Source: Methylophaga sp. (GTDB lineage Bacteria > Pseudomonadota > Gammaproteobacteria > Nitrosococcales > Methylophagaceae). From it: 64,000 nucleotides of DNA. Numbering within the stretch: position 1 is the stretch's first letter; each line of letters opens with the position of its first letter. Position numbers and translations under genes: made by a program. The stretch lies in assembly GCA_026988435.1 (NCBI GenBank), contig JALSLH010000083.1:78558-142557 (forward strand). Direction: 5' to 3'. A model generated the notes under the pieces. The model ran no database searches. It had not been told where the DNA came from and saw nothing but the letters and a program-made list of their open reading frames with translations. Positions 11,152 through 27,000 of this stretch are shown piece after piece.

Positions 11152-12087
11152 ATGAACGATACGCAAATAAATTTAGATAAAAGGCGCGAGAAGCGACATT
11201 TATTAATTGAAAATAAGGTTTCTTTTCAAGGGCCGGATTCTGAGTTAAGTATTTATGATACTTATCGCAGCGCATCACGTGTGGGCCTTGATGCGGATCA
11301 ATTACTTTTTTGTGGCATGGTGACGGGCAAAAAAGTGATGCATTCAGTGCATGAAGGATTAGAACTAGATCAGGTTTTTCTTCCGCATGAATCTTATGTT
11401 ATGTCACCGGGAGAATATGTTGAAATAGATTTTCCTGAAGCAAATGAAGCGCAACCAACAACCTGTTTGACGATTGAAATATCAAAAGAGCGAATAGAAA
11501 GTCTCTCTGAAAAGATGAGGGATATTACTCGGCTAGGAAAATTAGACCATGACTGGGAATATCAGCCCCATATTGTGCATACTCACCATACCGCTGCAAC
11601 GCAGCAATTATTAGAAAAACTAGTCTCTTTATTTACACACAATCACCCAGACAAAGAAATGATGGTTGATTTAGGTGTGTCTGAACTTGTAATTAGGCTG
11701 TTGAGAGAGCAAGGGCGTGAACAATTATTAAATTATAGCCGCCACAGTCCAGATGCGAGTGGAATCACGCTGGCGATTAATCAGCTAACCCAATATAGTG
11801 CATTGCCGCTGGATATTGATGCTTTATGTCGCTTAGCTTGCATGAGTCGGAGTAAACTTTACACTGAATTTAAAAAGCAGTTGGGTTGTTCACCAAGTGA
11901 ATATTTGCAACAACAACGTTTAAAAAAATCTGCAATACTACTCCAAGCAGGTAATAAGGCGAGTGAGGTTTGTTACCAAACAGGTTTTAATGATTTAAGT
12001 CATTTTAGCCGCCGGTTTTCGCAATTTTTTGGTCAGAGCCCGACGCAATATCGTAGTCATTATATAAGCAATAACGACAGTAAATAA
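11152..12087 (+). CDS. AraC family transcriptional regulator
   Basis: C-terminal double HTH: LCRLACMSRSKLYTEFKKQLGCSPSEYLQQQRLKKS...GFNDLSHFSRRFSQFFGQSPTQYR. Confidence 0.92.
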   Translation: MNDTQINLDKRREKRHLLIENKVSFQGPDSELSIYDTYRSASRVGLDADQLLFCGMVTGKKVMHSVHEGLELDQVFLPHESYVMSPGEYVEIDFPEANEAQPTTCLTIEISKERIESLSEKMRDITRLGKLDHDWEYQPHIVHTHHTAATQQLLEKLVSLFTHNHPDKEMMVDLGVSELVIRLLREQGREQLLNYSRHSPDASGITLAINQLTQYSALPLDIDALCRLACMSRSKLYTEFKKQLGCSPSEYLQQQRLKKSAILLQAGNKASEVCYQTGFNDLSHFSRRFSQFFGQSPTQYRSHYISNNDSK

Positions 12088-12190
12088 GTTAGACAATATT
12101 AACGGTTATTGTTACGATGGCCGAGTGTTTTACTCGACTATTTTTACAATAGCCCAACACTGAAATAATACAAATTCAATAGGAGTCATT

Positions 12191-12790
12191 ATGAGCGTTT
12201 TAGTAACAAAAAAAGCCCCAAAATTCACAGCAGCAGCAGTCATGCCCGACAATACAATCAATGAAAATTTTTCATTGTCTGATTATAAAGGTCAAACGAT
12301 TGTTTTATTCTTTTACCCATTGGATTTCACCTTTGTATGTCCATCTGAAATCATTGCGCACCATCATCGTGTGGCAGAATTCAAAAAACGTGGTGTTCAA
12401 GTAATTGGTGTATCTATCGATTCACAATTCACTCATTTAGCATGGCGCAACACGGCCGTTAAAGATGGTGGTATCGGCCAAATTGATTTCCCATTAGTGG
12501 CTGACACTGATCATAAAATCATGAAAAAATATGGTGTTAAACATCCTGCAAGCATTGCTTTGCGAGGTTCATTCTTAATTGATCCAGAAGGCATTGTGCG
12601 TCATCAAGTCGTCAATGACTTACCCTTAGGTCGTGAAGTTGATGAAATGCTTCGTTTAGTTGATGCACTTCAGTTTCATGAAGAGCATGGTGAAGTGTGT
12701 CCAGCAGGTTGGAACAAAGGTGATGAAGGAATGAAAGCAGATGCTGCTGGCGTTGCTGATTACCTAGCAAAACATGGCGACGAATTATAA
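12191..12790 (+). CDS. 2-Cys peroxiredoxin (AhpC/Prx1 type)
   Basis: FFYPLDFTFVCPSEI and HGEVCPAGW Cys motifs. Confidence 0.95.
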   Translation: MSVLVTKKAPKFTAAAVMPDNTINENFSLSDYKGQTIVLFFYPLDFTFVCPSEIIAHHHRVAEFKKRGVQVIGVSIDSQFTHLAWRNTAVKDGGIGQIDFPLVADTDHKIMKKYGVKHPASIALRGSFLIDPEGIVRHQVVNDLPLGREVDEMLRLVDALQFHEEHGEVCPAGWNKGDEGMKADAAGVADYLAKHGDEL

Positions 12791-12817
12791 GCTAGCTCAT
12801 TATTTCTGATGCTCGCC

Positions 12818-12906
12818 GTCATCCCCGTAGCTTTAAGCGGGGATCTATTTAAGCTGCAATTATGTGATTTGTTGAGATTCTCGATTAAAACACTCGAGAA
12901 TGACGG
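12818..12906. repeat. Paired inverted palindromes (dRS3/REP-like)
   Basis: gtcatccccgtagctttaagcggggatct and inverted agattctcgattaaaacactcgagaatgacgg. Confidence 0.75.
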
Positions 12907-12949
12907 TGTGTAAAAATGGAAGTTATGATAAAGCTCGTTACTTATCCAT

Positions 12950-12981
12950 AAAAAAGCCCCGACTTGTCGGGGCTTTTTTTG
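12950..12981. terminator. Bidirectional Rho-independent terminator
   Basis: aaaaaagccccgacttgtcggggctttttttg between convergent genes. Confidence 0.9.
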
Positions 12982-13005
12982 TTTTACTGAATGAACTGAG
13001 TTTAT

Positions 13006-13428
13006 TTAAACGCGGTTCTTTTCACGAATTTCATCTAATGTTTTGCAATCAATACATAATGTAGCAGTCGGTCTAGCTTCAAGACGACGAATACCAATGT
13101 TGGTACCACATGATTCGCAGTAACCATAATCACCTTTATCGAGATCTTCAAGTGATTGCGTTATCTTTTTGACCAATTTGCGCTCGCGATCACGTGTGCG
13201 TAACTCGAGGGTAAATTCTTCTTCTTGTGAAGCACGATCATTAGGATCGGGAAAGTTAGCCGCATCATCTTGCATATGATGCACCGTGCGATCAACTTCT
13301 TCCATTAATTCGCTTTTCCACGATTCAAGAATTGTTCTGAAATGTGCGTATTGATCGTCGTTCATGTAATCCTCACCCTTTTTTTCTTCATAGGGTGTGA
13401 ATTTCCCATCAAACTGTGTAGAACCCAT
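13006..13428 (-). CDS. dksA: RNA polymerase-binding transcription factor DksA
   Basis: [24 protein letters not shown]-terminal zinc finger [29 protein letters not shown]. Confidence 0.94.
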   Translation of the reverse strand: MGSTQFDGKFTPYEEKKGEDYMNDDQYAHFRTILESWKSELMEEVDRTVHHMQDDAANFPDPNDRASQEEEFTLELRTRDRERKLVKKITQSLEDLDKGDYGYCESCGTNIGIRRLEARPTATLCIDCKTLDEIREKNRV

Positions 13429-13542
13429 GTAAACCTCAAAATATGTTTTTCAAAATCAAGGGCGCATCTTATACCAGAAACTCCCTACGCGTGCAAAAAA
13501 TTTGTTATCATTTTACCCTATTTTCTAACTAAAAAGCGTGAT

Positions 13543-14304
13543 ATGACACAATTAAAAGCAGTTATTTTTGATGTAGATGGTACATTAGCCGAAACCGAAC
13601 GCGATGGACACCGTGTTGCATTCAATCTTGCATTCTCTGACGCAGGTTTAGATTGGAATTGGGATGAGGAATTATATGGTAAATTGCTAGCTGTAACAGG
13701 CGGTAAAGAACGTATTCGTTATTTCTTGTCTGAATTTAATCAAGGCTTTCAATGTGATGGTGACTTAGGCCAATTTATCGCATCATTACACGCAGAAAAA
13801 ACCAAACATTATGTGACATTATTAGAATCAAATGCGATTGCGTTACGACCGGGTGTGGTTAGATTAATAAATGAGATAAGAGAGCGCGGTTTGCGGTTGG
13901 CTATTGCGACAACAACTACGCCTGCTAATGTTACTGCATTAGTGACCAATACACTGGGTGCTGAAGCACTAAATTGGTTTGATTGTATTGCGGCGGGTGA
14001 CATTGTTCCCGCTAAAAAGCCGGCTCCTGATATTTTTGATTATTGCTTAGAGCAAATAGGCTTTAATGCAGATGAATGTTTAGTTTTTGAAGATTCTGCT
14101 AATGGCGTACTTTCATCTTGTGGGGCTAATATTCCAACTGTAGTGACGTTAAATAACTACACTAAAGATGATGATTTTAGCGGTGCTGTAACCGTATTAG
14201 ACCATTTAGGTGAAGCCGATCTAGCATGCACTGTTATTTCCGGCAAGAAGATAAGTGGCTCTTTTGTAACAGTAGATGATTTAAAACAGCTTCACGCGCA
14301 GTAA
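13543..14304 (+). CDS. HAD-IA hydrolase, CbbY/beta-phosphoglucomutase-like
   Basis: MTQLKAVIFDVDGTLAETERDGHRVAFN; start trimmed from ORF-track 13342 to ATG 13543. Confidence 0.88.
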   Translation: MTQLKAVIFDVDGTLAETERDGHRVAFNLAFSDAGLDWNWDEELYGKLLAVTGGKERIRYFLSEFNQGFQCDGDLGQFIASLHAEKTKHYVTLLESNAIALRPGVVRLINEIRERGLRLAIATTTTPANVTALVTNTLGAEALNWFDCIAAGDIVPAKKPAPDIFDYCLEQIGFNADECLVFEDSANGVLSSCGANIPTVVTLNNYTKDDDFSGAVTVLDHLGEADLACTVISGKKISGSFVTVDDLKQLHAQ

Positions 14305-14312
14305 AAATCGGT

Positions 14313-15479
14313 ATGCTTGCACAACGCGCGAAAGATATTACGCCATTTCATGTAATGGATATTCTAGCTCAAGCTAAAAAACTTGAGTCGCAAGGCAGAG
14401 ATATTATTCACCTAGAAGTAGGTGAACCTGATTTTGAAACGCCTCAACCCATTATTAATGCGGGGATTGCGGCACTCAAATCGGGCAAGACGCATTATAC
14501 GCCCGCACTAGGTTTGCCCGAGCTACGAGAAGCGATAGCTAACTGGTATCAGACACGTTATAGCGTGTCTATATCACCAGAACGGATTGTGGTTACCCCA
14601 GGAGCATCAGGTGCGTTAATGTTACTAATGGGCGCGTTGTTAGAACGTGATAACAAAGTAATGCTGGCCGATCCCGGTTATCCTTGTAACCGAAACTTTG
14701 CTCGGTTTGTTGAGGGCAAGGCGCAGTCTATTGCTGTGGATGCATCGAGTAACTATCAACTCACAGCTGACCATATAAACGAGCATTGGCATGACGATAC
14801 AGCGTTAGCACTCGTGGCATCACCATCAAATCCAACGGGCACAGTATTATCCCAACAACAATTAACGGATTTAGCGACAGCCGTGAAGGCAAAGAATGGT
14901 TATTTGGTTGTTGATGAGATTTATCATGGTTTGACATACGATGGTCTGGAAGCATCGACGGTTTTATCAGTCGATCAAAATGCCTTCGTAATTAATAGTT
15001 TTTCGAAATTCTTTGGCATGACGGGCTGGCGATTAGGCTGGCTAGTGGCACCAAAAGAATATGTGCCAGTGATGGATAGGCTGGCGCAAAATCTATTTTT
15101 AGCTGCCCCCACAATGTCTCAATATGCGGCATTATCAGCATTTAACGATGATACCCTTGCAATTTTGGAGCAGCGACGGCAAAAATTTGAACAACGCAGA
15201 AATACATTATTGCCTGCCCTACAAGATTTAGGGCTTGAAATAAAAGCTACGCCACAAGGCGCATTTTATATTTATGCTAAAGCCACACAGCTATTCAGTG
15301 ATAAAATATCGGATAGTATGACTTTAACAAAGCATTGGCTACAGCAAGCAGGCGTAGCCGTTACACCCGGCAATGATTTTGGTCAGCATCAAGCCGAGCA
15401 ATACATTCGCTTTGCTTATACCGCAGAACCAAGCCGGTTATTGGAAGCAATCGAACGCATTAAAACTTTAGGATATTAA
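14313..15479 (+). CDS. PLP-dependent aminotransferase class I/II
   Basis: LEVGEPDFETPQP, SPSNPTGTVLS, NSFSKFFGMTGWRLGW lysine motif. Confidence 0.93.
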   Translation: MLAQRAKDITPFHVMDILAQAKKLESQGRDIIHLEVGEPDFETPQPIINAGIAALKSGKTHYTPALGLPELREAIANWYQTRYSVSISPERIVVTPGASGALMLLMGALLERDNKVMLADPGYPCNRNFARFVEGKAQSIAVDASSNYQLTADHINEHWHDDTALALVASPSNPTGTVLSQQQLTDLATAVKAKNGYLVVDEIYHGLTYDGLEASTVLSVDQNAFVINSFSKFFGMTGWRLGWLVAPKEYVPVMDRLAQNLFLAAPTMSQYAALSAFNDDTLAILEQRRQKFEQRRNTLLPALQDLGLEIKATPQGAFYIYAKATQLFSDKISDSMTLTKHWLQQAGVAVTPGNDFGQHQAEQYIRFAYTAEPSRLLEAIERIKTLGY

Positions 15480-17708
<2,229 letters not shown>

Positions 17709-17721
17709 AAATGGAGATATA

Positions 17722-18168
17722 ATGCCTAACAAACAAATAGGTTCGGCAACATCGCAATTGCTTTTATGGGTATTAGTGATTATCAATAGCCTTGGATTAG
17801 CATGTTTATATTATCTAAATCAAAAGCCTATGGATAAAGATATTCCTAAGCTGATTGGCACATGGAGTGGTGAGAATGTCACCGTTTCTGATTCCAAGGG
17901 CTATAAAGAATGGGATAACAAAACAATTACAATAACCGAACAAAAAGATCGTCGTTTTCGTGGCACATTTACCTATGCCGATGGCACTAAAAACTTCTTC
18001 GGTGTAATTTATCCCGATAATATTTCATTTACTTGGGTTTCAACCCCGAGCAAAGGCTTTGTTCAGGGGCGAATTCTTGATGATAATACGATTGGTGCAT
18101 GCTACCTTGAGGCCTATGAACAAGCAACGGCAGGGTGTGCCACGCTTAAAAGAGAAAATAATAAATAA
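17722..18168 (+). CDS. Hypothetical protein with one N-terminal TM segment
   Basis: Intact 148 aa ORF after icd; hydrophobic N-terminus. Confidence 0.6.
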   Translation: MPNKQIGSATSQLLLWVLVIINSLGLACLYYLNQKPMDKDIPKLIGTWSGENVTVSDSKGYKEWDNKTITITEQKDRRFRGTFTYADGTKNFFGVIYPDNISFTWVSTPSKGFVQGRILDDNTIGACYLEAYEQATAGCATLKRENNK

Positions 18169-18176
18169 ATTCTATT

Positions 18177-20054
18177 TTAAAGAGTATAGGTGGAAATCAA
18201 CTTTTTAAGATCGGCAGCAATCGTATTGATCTGGATGCTTGATTGACTGGCTTCATTAGCCTGAATAGCCGTTTCTTGTGCTGTTTCATTAATATCTGTG
18301 ACACTATTACTGATACTGGTTGAAATAGCACTTTGCTCTTCAGATGCCGTTGCAATACTGGTATTAAGATCAAATATTCTGCTTACTGTATTACTTATTT
18401 TGTCCAACTCCTGAGTTGCAGTGAGAGCATCAGTGGCGGTTAATGATGCACCAGCTGAACTGTCTTGCATAATGGAAACCGTGTTTTTTACGTTTGTTTG
18501 AAGGCTTTCGATAAAAGATTGTATTTGGGTCGTTGAATCTTGAGTACGACTTGCCAGTGTTCTTACTTCATCAGCAACAACGGCAAAACCTCGACCATGT
18601 TCACCTGCTCGGGCAGCCTCAATAGCCGCATTTAATGCGAGCAAATTTGTCTGTTCTGCAATCCCTCGGATAACATCAAGTACTGTACTAATATTTTGAC
18701 TGTCATCTTCAAGTTCCTTCGTTGCTTCAGCTGATGAGTGTAATTTGTCGGCTAAAGTACTTATTGATGAACCGACTTCTTCTATCGCAGATTTACCTTT
18801 TTGCACTGTTTCGTTTGCTTCCTCTGCCGCGTTAGCCGCAATATGAATATTGCTTGTTATTTCTTCAGTAGCATTGACCATTTGTTGAACTGCTTCTCGC
18901 ACATGATCTGATTTTTCTTGTTGGGAAGAAGCGAGTTGGTATGTTTGTTTTGCAATCTCTGTGTTTTCGTTAGAGACTTGTTCTAGGTTGTCAGAAAAGG
19001 CAGGTATTTGGCGAAAGGTTTCTTTTAGACTTGCTACAAATTGATTAAATAGTCGGGCAATGTCGGTTACTTCATCTTCACCCTCGATATTGAGCGATGC
19101 TGACAAATTACCTGAGCTCATCACTACTTGATTTAAATGGTCTTTGATGATGCCTAAACGTGCATTAATTGATCTAGAAATAAATACGATTGATGCAACA
19201 ATTAAGAACATAAAGAAAGCGGTGAGTATTAATAATTTGCTATAAAGCTGTGTTGTTTGACTATCAATAACTGTAGACAATTCATTGGTTAGGGAATTAA
19301 AAATATCTTCTGTTTGATGAACATTATTGCGCATTTCACCATGTAACCCTGTTTTTGGTGTAAGACCTAACTTGAGATAGCCTTTAGTAAGATCTAAAAA
19401 CATGGATTGATGGGCATTCATCTTTGTAGAAATCAATTTTTTATCGGTATAACTGAGTGTTGATTCTTGTAGGTGTTGATTAAAAACGGCATAGTTTTTT
19501 TGGAACTTGCCAATATATTTTTCTAGTTTTCGTAACATAAAGTCTTTTTCATTACGACGGAGCATAAGCATATCGGCAATTAACTGGATTGCAGCTGTCT
19601 CTTTTAATTTTGCTTCGGCATCATGTACCGAGGCTCGTAACTGACCACGCAAACCTGATTTGGGGGTTAAGCCAATATCCTGATTAATTTTAATCACATT
19701 ATCAAAAGAGCGATTATAGTCATTTAAGTATTCGATTAATAAACTCAAGTCATCAGCTTTATTGAGCTTAAGCGCGTTTAAATTGTTTTGAACTAAGTGA
19801 ATATCGTCTATTAATGTATCAAAATTATGGGTGAATTTTTGTTGGTATTTAAGATCAAGGCGTGCAAGAAAATCTTTTTCATTTCTACGTAAGGTTAGCA
19901 TGTCTGACTTACTTTTTTGAACTAAAATAAGCGTTTCATCCAATAATTTTATCGTGGAGAATGAGTTAACTGTAACCGCGGAAAGTGCAATAAGACAGAT
20001 GATAGTCAATGCGGCTAAACCATATAGTTTTTGTTTTATTGTTATATTTTTCAA
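18177..20054 (-). CDS. Methyl-accepting chemotaxis protein with HBM-like sensor domain
   Basis: [37 protein letters not shown] signalling hairpin; duplicated [11 protein letters not shown] N-terminal modules. Confidence 0.93.
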   Translation of the reverse strand: MKNITIKQKLYGLAALTIICLIALSAVTVNSFSTIKLLDETLILVQKSKSDMLTLRRNEKDFLARLDLKYQQKFTHNFDTLIDDIHLVQNNLNALKLNKADDLSLLIEYLNDYNRSFDNVIKINQDIGLTPKSGLRGQLRASVHDAEAKLKETAAIQLIADMLMLRRNEKDFMLRKLEKYIGKFQKNYAVFNQHLQESTLSYTDKKLISTKMNAHQSMFLDLTKGYLKLGLTPKTGLHGEMRNNVHQTEDIFNSLTNELSTVIDSQTTQLYSKLLILTAFFMFLIVASIVFISRSINARLGIIKDHLNQVVMSSGNLSASLNIEGEDEVTDIARLFNQFVASLKETFRQIPAFSDNLEQVSNENTEIAKQTYQLASSQQEKSDHVREAVQQMVNATEEITSNIHIAANAAEEANETVQKGKSAIEEVGSSISTLADKLHSSAEATKELEDDSQNISTVLDVIRGIAEQTNLLALNAAIEAARAGEHGRGFAVVADEVRTLASRTQDSTTQIQSFIESLQTNVKNTVSIMQDSSAGASLTATDALTATQELDKISNTVSRIFDLNTSIATASEEQSAISTSISNSVTDINETAQETAIQANEASQSSIQINTIAADLKKLISTYTL

Positions 20055-20207
20055 GGCTTTTTCCTTAGTTCACTAAATTATTAAAAATTCGATATTAATA
20101 GTATCGTCATCAATATTGGATCCTTTAGGAATAATAGTCATCACCAACGGAGATTTTAGGTATAAGAACGTGTACTAGATTGTGATTGAAAAATAATTTG
20201 GGAAAGT

Positions 20208-20939
20208 CTAATTCTTAAAGTTATCCAAATATAGCGCAGTGGCTCCTGCTACGGCAGCAGGAATCACCAAAAAGTTCACAAAAGGAATCATGGTTGCTGC
20301 CAGTGTCGCACCACCAAATCCTAAGGCGAGTGAACGTTTTTGTTGCAATAATGCGCGCTGTGCAGGGAATTTTAGTAGATGATTTCCCATTGGATAATCA
20401 TGATAATCAAGTGCTAACATCCAGCTTGAAAAGACGATCCATAATACTGGAGCGATGATATTTAGCACCGGTATCCACGAGAAAATAAACAGCGGTACCA
20501 TCCAAAGTAATACATATATTAACTTGCGAATTTCATTCCATAGTAATTTTGGGGCATCTTTTAAGATTTCCTTAAATGAAAGACTGGGTGGTGTTTCGCC
20601 TAATAGTTTTGTTTCTACGGCTTCGGCTAATACACCATTAAATGGTGCGGCTAATAGATTGGCGATAATCGAAAAGCTAAAGAAGACGATTAAAATAAGT
20701 AAACCTGCAAATAAAGGCCAAATAAGCCACATTACCCAGCTTAGTAGCCATTCGGGTATCCACGTTGGAATAAAGCTGTTTATCCATTGGTCAAATTTGC
20801 TCACGCCTAGCCAAATAGCGAAGCTGAATAGTAGGGTGTTGATAGCCATGGGAATATACGCAAAGCGGCGAATACCTTTTTTGTGGATTAAAGAAAAACC
20901 TTTCAATAAATAGCCTGCGCCTTTAAATAATTCATTCAC
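20208..20939 (-). CDS. cysZ: Sulfate transporter CysZ
   Basis: EI24/CysZ-like multi-TM sequence: GAGYLLKGFSLIHKKGIRRFAYIPMAIN...NLLAAPFNGVLAEAVE. Confidence 0.88.
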   Translation of the reverse strand: MNELFKGAGYLLKGFSLIHKKGIRRFAYIPMAINTLLFSFAIWLGVSKFDQWINSFIPTWIPEWLLSWVMWLIWPLFAGLLILIVFFSFSIIANLLAAPFNGVLAEAVETKLLGETPPSLSFKEILKDAPKLLWNEIRKLIYVLLWMVPLFIFSWIPVLNIIAPVLWIVFSSWMLALDYHDYPMGNHLLKFPAQRALLQQKRSLALGFGGATLAATMIPFVNFLVIPAAVAGATALYLDNFKN

Positions 20940-22210
20940 GATTTAAAACTTCCTTTAGCTAACAAGGCAGCACCATAGGCTGCATCAGTATGTTGGGGTG
21001 TGATAAAGGGTACGCCAATGCACTTTTGGCGTAAAGTTTGCCAAACATTATTAACAGCGCCTCCACCTACCGTACGAAGTGATGTTAAAGGCGTGGCTCC
21101 AGCATCTTGCAAACATTGATACGCCTGTTGTTCGATTTTAGCGATGCCCGTCAATAGTCCATGCAAAAATTCAGCATCATCTGCTGGGCGAGGCGTGAGT
21201 TTGGGTTGAAGATGAGGATCATTGACAGGAAAGCGTTCGCCAACACTCAATAAAGGGTAATAATCAACGGGCGTTTTATCCAAGTTAATCTGCTGGCTTA
21301 AGAGATTAAGGCGTTGATTGTCAAAATAATGCTTAAGTACCGCGCCGCCAGTATTTGATGCGCCGCCGACTAACCAGTTGTCACCCAGCCGGTGACTATA
21401 AATACCTTGTTCGGCAATAAAGAGTGGTTTATCGCTAATCAGTTTAACCACTAATGTAGATCCTAATGATGTCACCGCATCACCAATATTATTTGCCCCT
21501 GTGGCTATTAACCCCGCGATGCTGTCTGTTGTGCCAGCCATAATTTTTGGGGTGTAGCTTAATTTTAATTGTTGGCATAATGATTTTGATAATGTCCCAA
21601 TTGGCGTACCGGGAGCAACAATTTTGGGTAACAATGATTTGTCCGTGAGAGAGTCAATCCAATTGGGCCAGCATTGTTCAACAGGATCATAGCCTGTTTT
21701 AAGCGCATTATTATGATCGCTAATACCTAATGGCGCACCGAGCTTGAAATTAATCCAATCGGCTTGATGTAATAATTGTGTATCGGCTGATAGCACAGTG
21801 TGTTGTTGTAAATAAAGTAGTTTTGCCAAACCACTTGAACTACCATGAGCAGCTGATTCTTTTGGGGCGATATTGGCAATGAGATTGCTTTGTTCAATTG
21901 ATCTTGCATCGTTATACATCAAGATAGGACTAAGTGGTTGTCCTAAACTATCCGTTAGTAATATAGAGCCAGAGGTGGCATCTACAGCAATCGACCGAAC
22001 CTTATAATCGCGGCATTGTGAAATGACTTGAGTTAAGGTTTGCAAAACTACTTGCCATTGATAATCAGGATCTTGTTCTGATTTGGGTGGAATAGTAGGC
22101 GGGATGAACAGTGCTTGTTGATCGCTGGCAATGATATTAGGTTGTTCATCAATGGCAATCACTCGACACCCTGAGGTGCCGAGATCGATGCCTATATATA
22201 CGTTACGCAT
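20936..22210 (-). CDS. FGGY-family carbohydrate kinase (xylulokinase-like)
   Basis: YIGIDLGTSGCRVIAID and GTTDSIAGLIATGANNIGDAVTSLGSTLV; overlaps cysZ by 4 bp. Confidence 0.88.
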   Translation of the reverse strand: MRNVYIGIDLGTSGCRVIAIDEQPNIIASDQQALFIPPTIPPKSEQDPDYQWQVVLQTLTQVISQCRDYKVRSIAVDATSGSILLTDSLGQPLSPILMYNDARSIEQSNLIANIAPKESAAHGSSSGLAKLLYLQQHTVLSADTQLLHQADWINFKLGAPLGISDHNNALKTGYDPVEQCWPNWIDSLTDKSLLPKIVAPGTPIGTLSKSLCQQLKLSYTPKIMAGTTDSIAGLIATGANNIGDAVTSLGSTLVVKLISDKPLFIAEQGIYSHRLGDNWLVGGASNTGGAVLKHYFDNQRLNLLSQQINLDKTPVDYYPLLSVGERFPVNDPHLQPKLTPRPADDAEFLHGLLTGIAKIEQQAYQCLQDAGATPLTSLRTVGGGAVNNVWQTLRQKCIGVPFITPQHTDAAYGAALLAKGSFKS

Positions 22211-22214
22211 TCAG

Positions 22215-22350
22215 CGTCATTCCGGTCGCTTGTAGCCGGAATCTATAGCGGCTCAACAAACGCTCGAATATAAATCTAGCCATTAATTATTTTCTTTTCG
22301 GTTAGCGTAGTCTTAGTAAAAAATTCCCACTAACAATATGTGGGAATGGC
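22215..22350. repeat. Paired inverted palindromes (dRS3/REP-like)
   Basis: gtcattccggtcgcttgtagccggaatct and inverted attcccactaacaatatgtgggaatggcgg. Confidence 0.65.
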
Positions 22351-22359
22351 GGTGTTAAT

Positions 22360-22749
22360 TTAAGGCAAAACAACTGGCGTAGGCGCAACCCAGCCTTCTT
22401 TTCTATGCTCAGCAACCACATTAGTATAAACACCACCACGCACATTAAAAATGCCAGTTACACGCATAAAACGTGGATTGGTTGCTGCCACTAAATCATC
22501 TAAGATCTGGTTGGTGACTTTTTCATGAAATGCGCCTTCTTCACGATAGGTCCACATGTATAATTTGAATGATTTTAATTCGACACATTTTAGATCAGGC
22601 ACATAATCAATTTTAATGGTGGCAAAGTCAGGTTGCCCCGTCATTGGACATAGACAAGTAAATTCAGCTGTCTCGATGTGGATGGTATAATCACGGTCAG
22701 GAATGGCATTGTCGAAGGTATCTAATTGTTTGCTTGGTTTTGTGGACAT
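22360..22749 (-). CDS. queF: NADPH-dependent 7-cyano-7-deazaguanine reductase QueF (short type)
   Basis: [51 protein letters not shown]. Confidence 0.95.
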   Translation of the reverse strand: MSTKPSKQLDTFDNAIPDRDYTIHIETAEFTCLCPMTGQPDFATIKIDYVPDLKCVELKSFKLYMWTYREEGAFHEKVTNQILDDLVAATNPRFMRVTGIFNVRGGVYTNVVAEHRKEGWVAPTPVVLP

Positions 22750-22797
22750 GATGAACTCTCAAATTACTAAAATCTAGACATATTATAAGGCTACTTA

Positions 22798-25609
<2,812 letters not shown>

Positions 25610-25651
25610 CAGTAAAAAACACGTCATTGCTGAGATCTTTACTTATATTAT

Positions 25652-25697
25652 TCCCGATACTGTGCTTACGTCACTCCCGATACTGTGCTTACGTCAT
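25652..25697. repeat. Two tandem copies of a 23 bp unit
   Basis: tcccgatactgtgcttacgtca[c/t] repeated at 25652 and 25675. Confidence 0.8.
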
Positions 25698-25924
25698 TCC
25701 CGAGATCTTTTATCGGGAATCTAGGCTACATAAACCCGTGACCATTTGAATATGCAGTTTTCACCACATCGTCATTCCGGTAGGTTTTTAGCCGGAATCT
25801 ATAGTACAAATGCTATCCCTGAAATTATTGAAGATGCAGGCTTTCACTTCTTATCATTCTGGCATGTTGCAAATGAGTGTCTCGTTTACACTCAGATTCC
25901 GGCTAAGAGCCTACCGGAATGACG
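25695..25924. repeat. Cluster of dRS3/REP-like palindromes
   Basis: attcccgagatcttttatcgggaat; then gtcattccggtaggtttttagccggaatct (25771-25800) and its inverted near-identical copy (25894-25924). Confidence 0.8.
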
Positions 25925-25953
25925 GCATCTATTATAATTCAATAGGAACAAAC

Positions 25954-27000
25954 ATGACTGCACTAGCACAAGCCATAAAAAAAGTAGCCACCGGGCCTCA
26001 CTTAAGCAAAGACTTAACACAACAAGAATCTAGGCTTGCTATGGATGAGATTTTATCTGGAAAAGCCGATTTAGTTCAAGCGGCAATCTTTCTAATTGCT
26101 TTGCGAATGAAGCGAGAAACAGATGAAGAAAACCTAGGTTTATTACAATCAATTCAATCAGTAACGACTCAAACCTCATCCAAAATAGATAATCTGTTAA
26201 TTATCTCTGATCCCTTCAATGGTTATAATCGCCACTGCCCAATTGCTGCTTTTTTACCCGCTGTTTTAGCCGCGTCTGGCTTGCCCACTATCACACAAGG
26301 TGTGAAAGAAATGGGGCCAAAATTTGGGGTGACGCATTCACAAGTATTAGAATACGCAGGGGTGTCCACTATGCTTTCGGTCGCAGATGCAACTGACCGT
26401 GTGAATAATTCAGACATAGCATGGGCGTATCTTGATCAAGCAAAAACGACGCCTAACTTATACGCATTACAAGATTTACGCACTCGAATAATAAAACGAC
26501 CAAGCCTAGCAACACTCGAAAAACTTGTTATGCCGATTAAAGCGAAAAACACATATTTACAAATTGGCTTTGTTCATAAAGCCTATCCGCCTGTTTTAGC
26601 ATGGTTAGCACGCCAAGCAGGGTTTGCCTCTACATTGATGGTTCGTGGTATTGAAGGCGGCGTATTGCCAACCTTACGTGAGGAATCTAACTGTTTTAGT
26701 GAAAAAAAAGGGATTGCAGTATCTTATCCTGTCTCACCAATTGAATTTGGTGTTCAACAAGACACGCGAGGCGTGCTGCCGCAGCAAAATGAGCATGTAA
26801 CAGTAGCAGAAACAGTAGAGCAGGGCTTAAACGCATTGAGTGGACAATCAGGCGCAGCTTTTGATAGCCTAGTGCTAGGCGCCGCAATGGCACTAAATCA
26901 CTTTGAATTACAAGCATCACCACAGCTCGCAGCCGATCATGTTCGGCACGTTATTAAATCAGGCAAAGCAAAAGCCTATTTTGAAAGGGGAAAAGATTAA
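25954..27000 (+). CDS. YbiB/TrpD2-like protein (anthranilate phosphoribosyltransferase superfamily)
   Basis: GPHLSKDLTQQESRLAMDEILSGKADLVQAAIFLIALRMKRETDEE; start trimmed to ATG 25954. Confidence 0.82.
   Translation: MTALAQAIKKVATGPHLSKDLTQQESRLAMDEILSGKADLVQAAIFLIALRMKRETDEENLGLLQSIQSVTTQTSSKIDNLLIISDPFNGYNRHCPIAAFLPAVLAASGLPTITQGVKEMGPKFGVTHSQVLEYAGVSTMLSVADATDRVNNSDIAWAYLDQAKTTPNLYALQDLRTRIIKRPSLATLEKLVMPIKAKNTYLQIGFVHKAYPPVLAWLARQAGFASTLMVRGIEGGVLPTLREESNCFSEKKGIAVSYPVSPIEFGVQQDTRGVLPQQNEHVTVAETVEQGLNALSGQSGAAFDSLVLGAAMALNHFELQASPQLAADHVRHVIKSGKAKAYFERGKD

Noticed and set aside
25610-25953. CRISPR-like repeats
   Set aside because: Only two tandem 23 bp units without spacers; the rest are inverted palindromes, and no cas genes are present.
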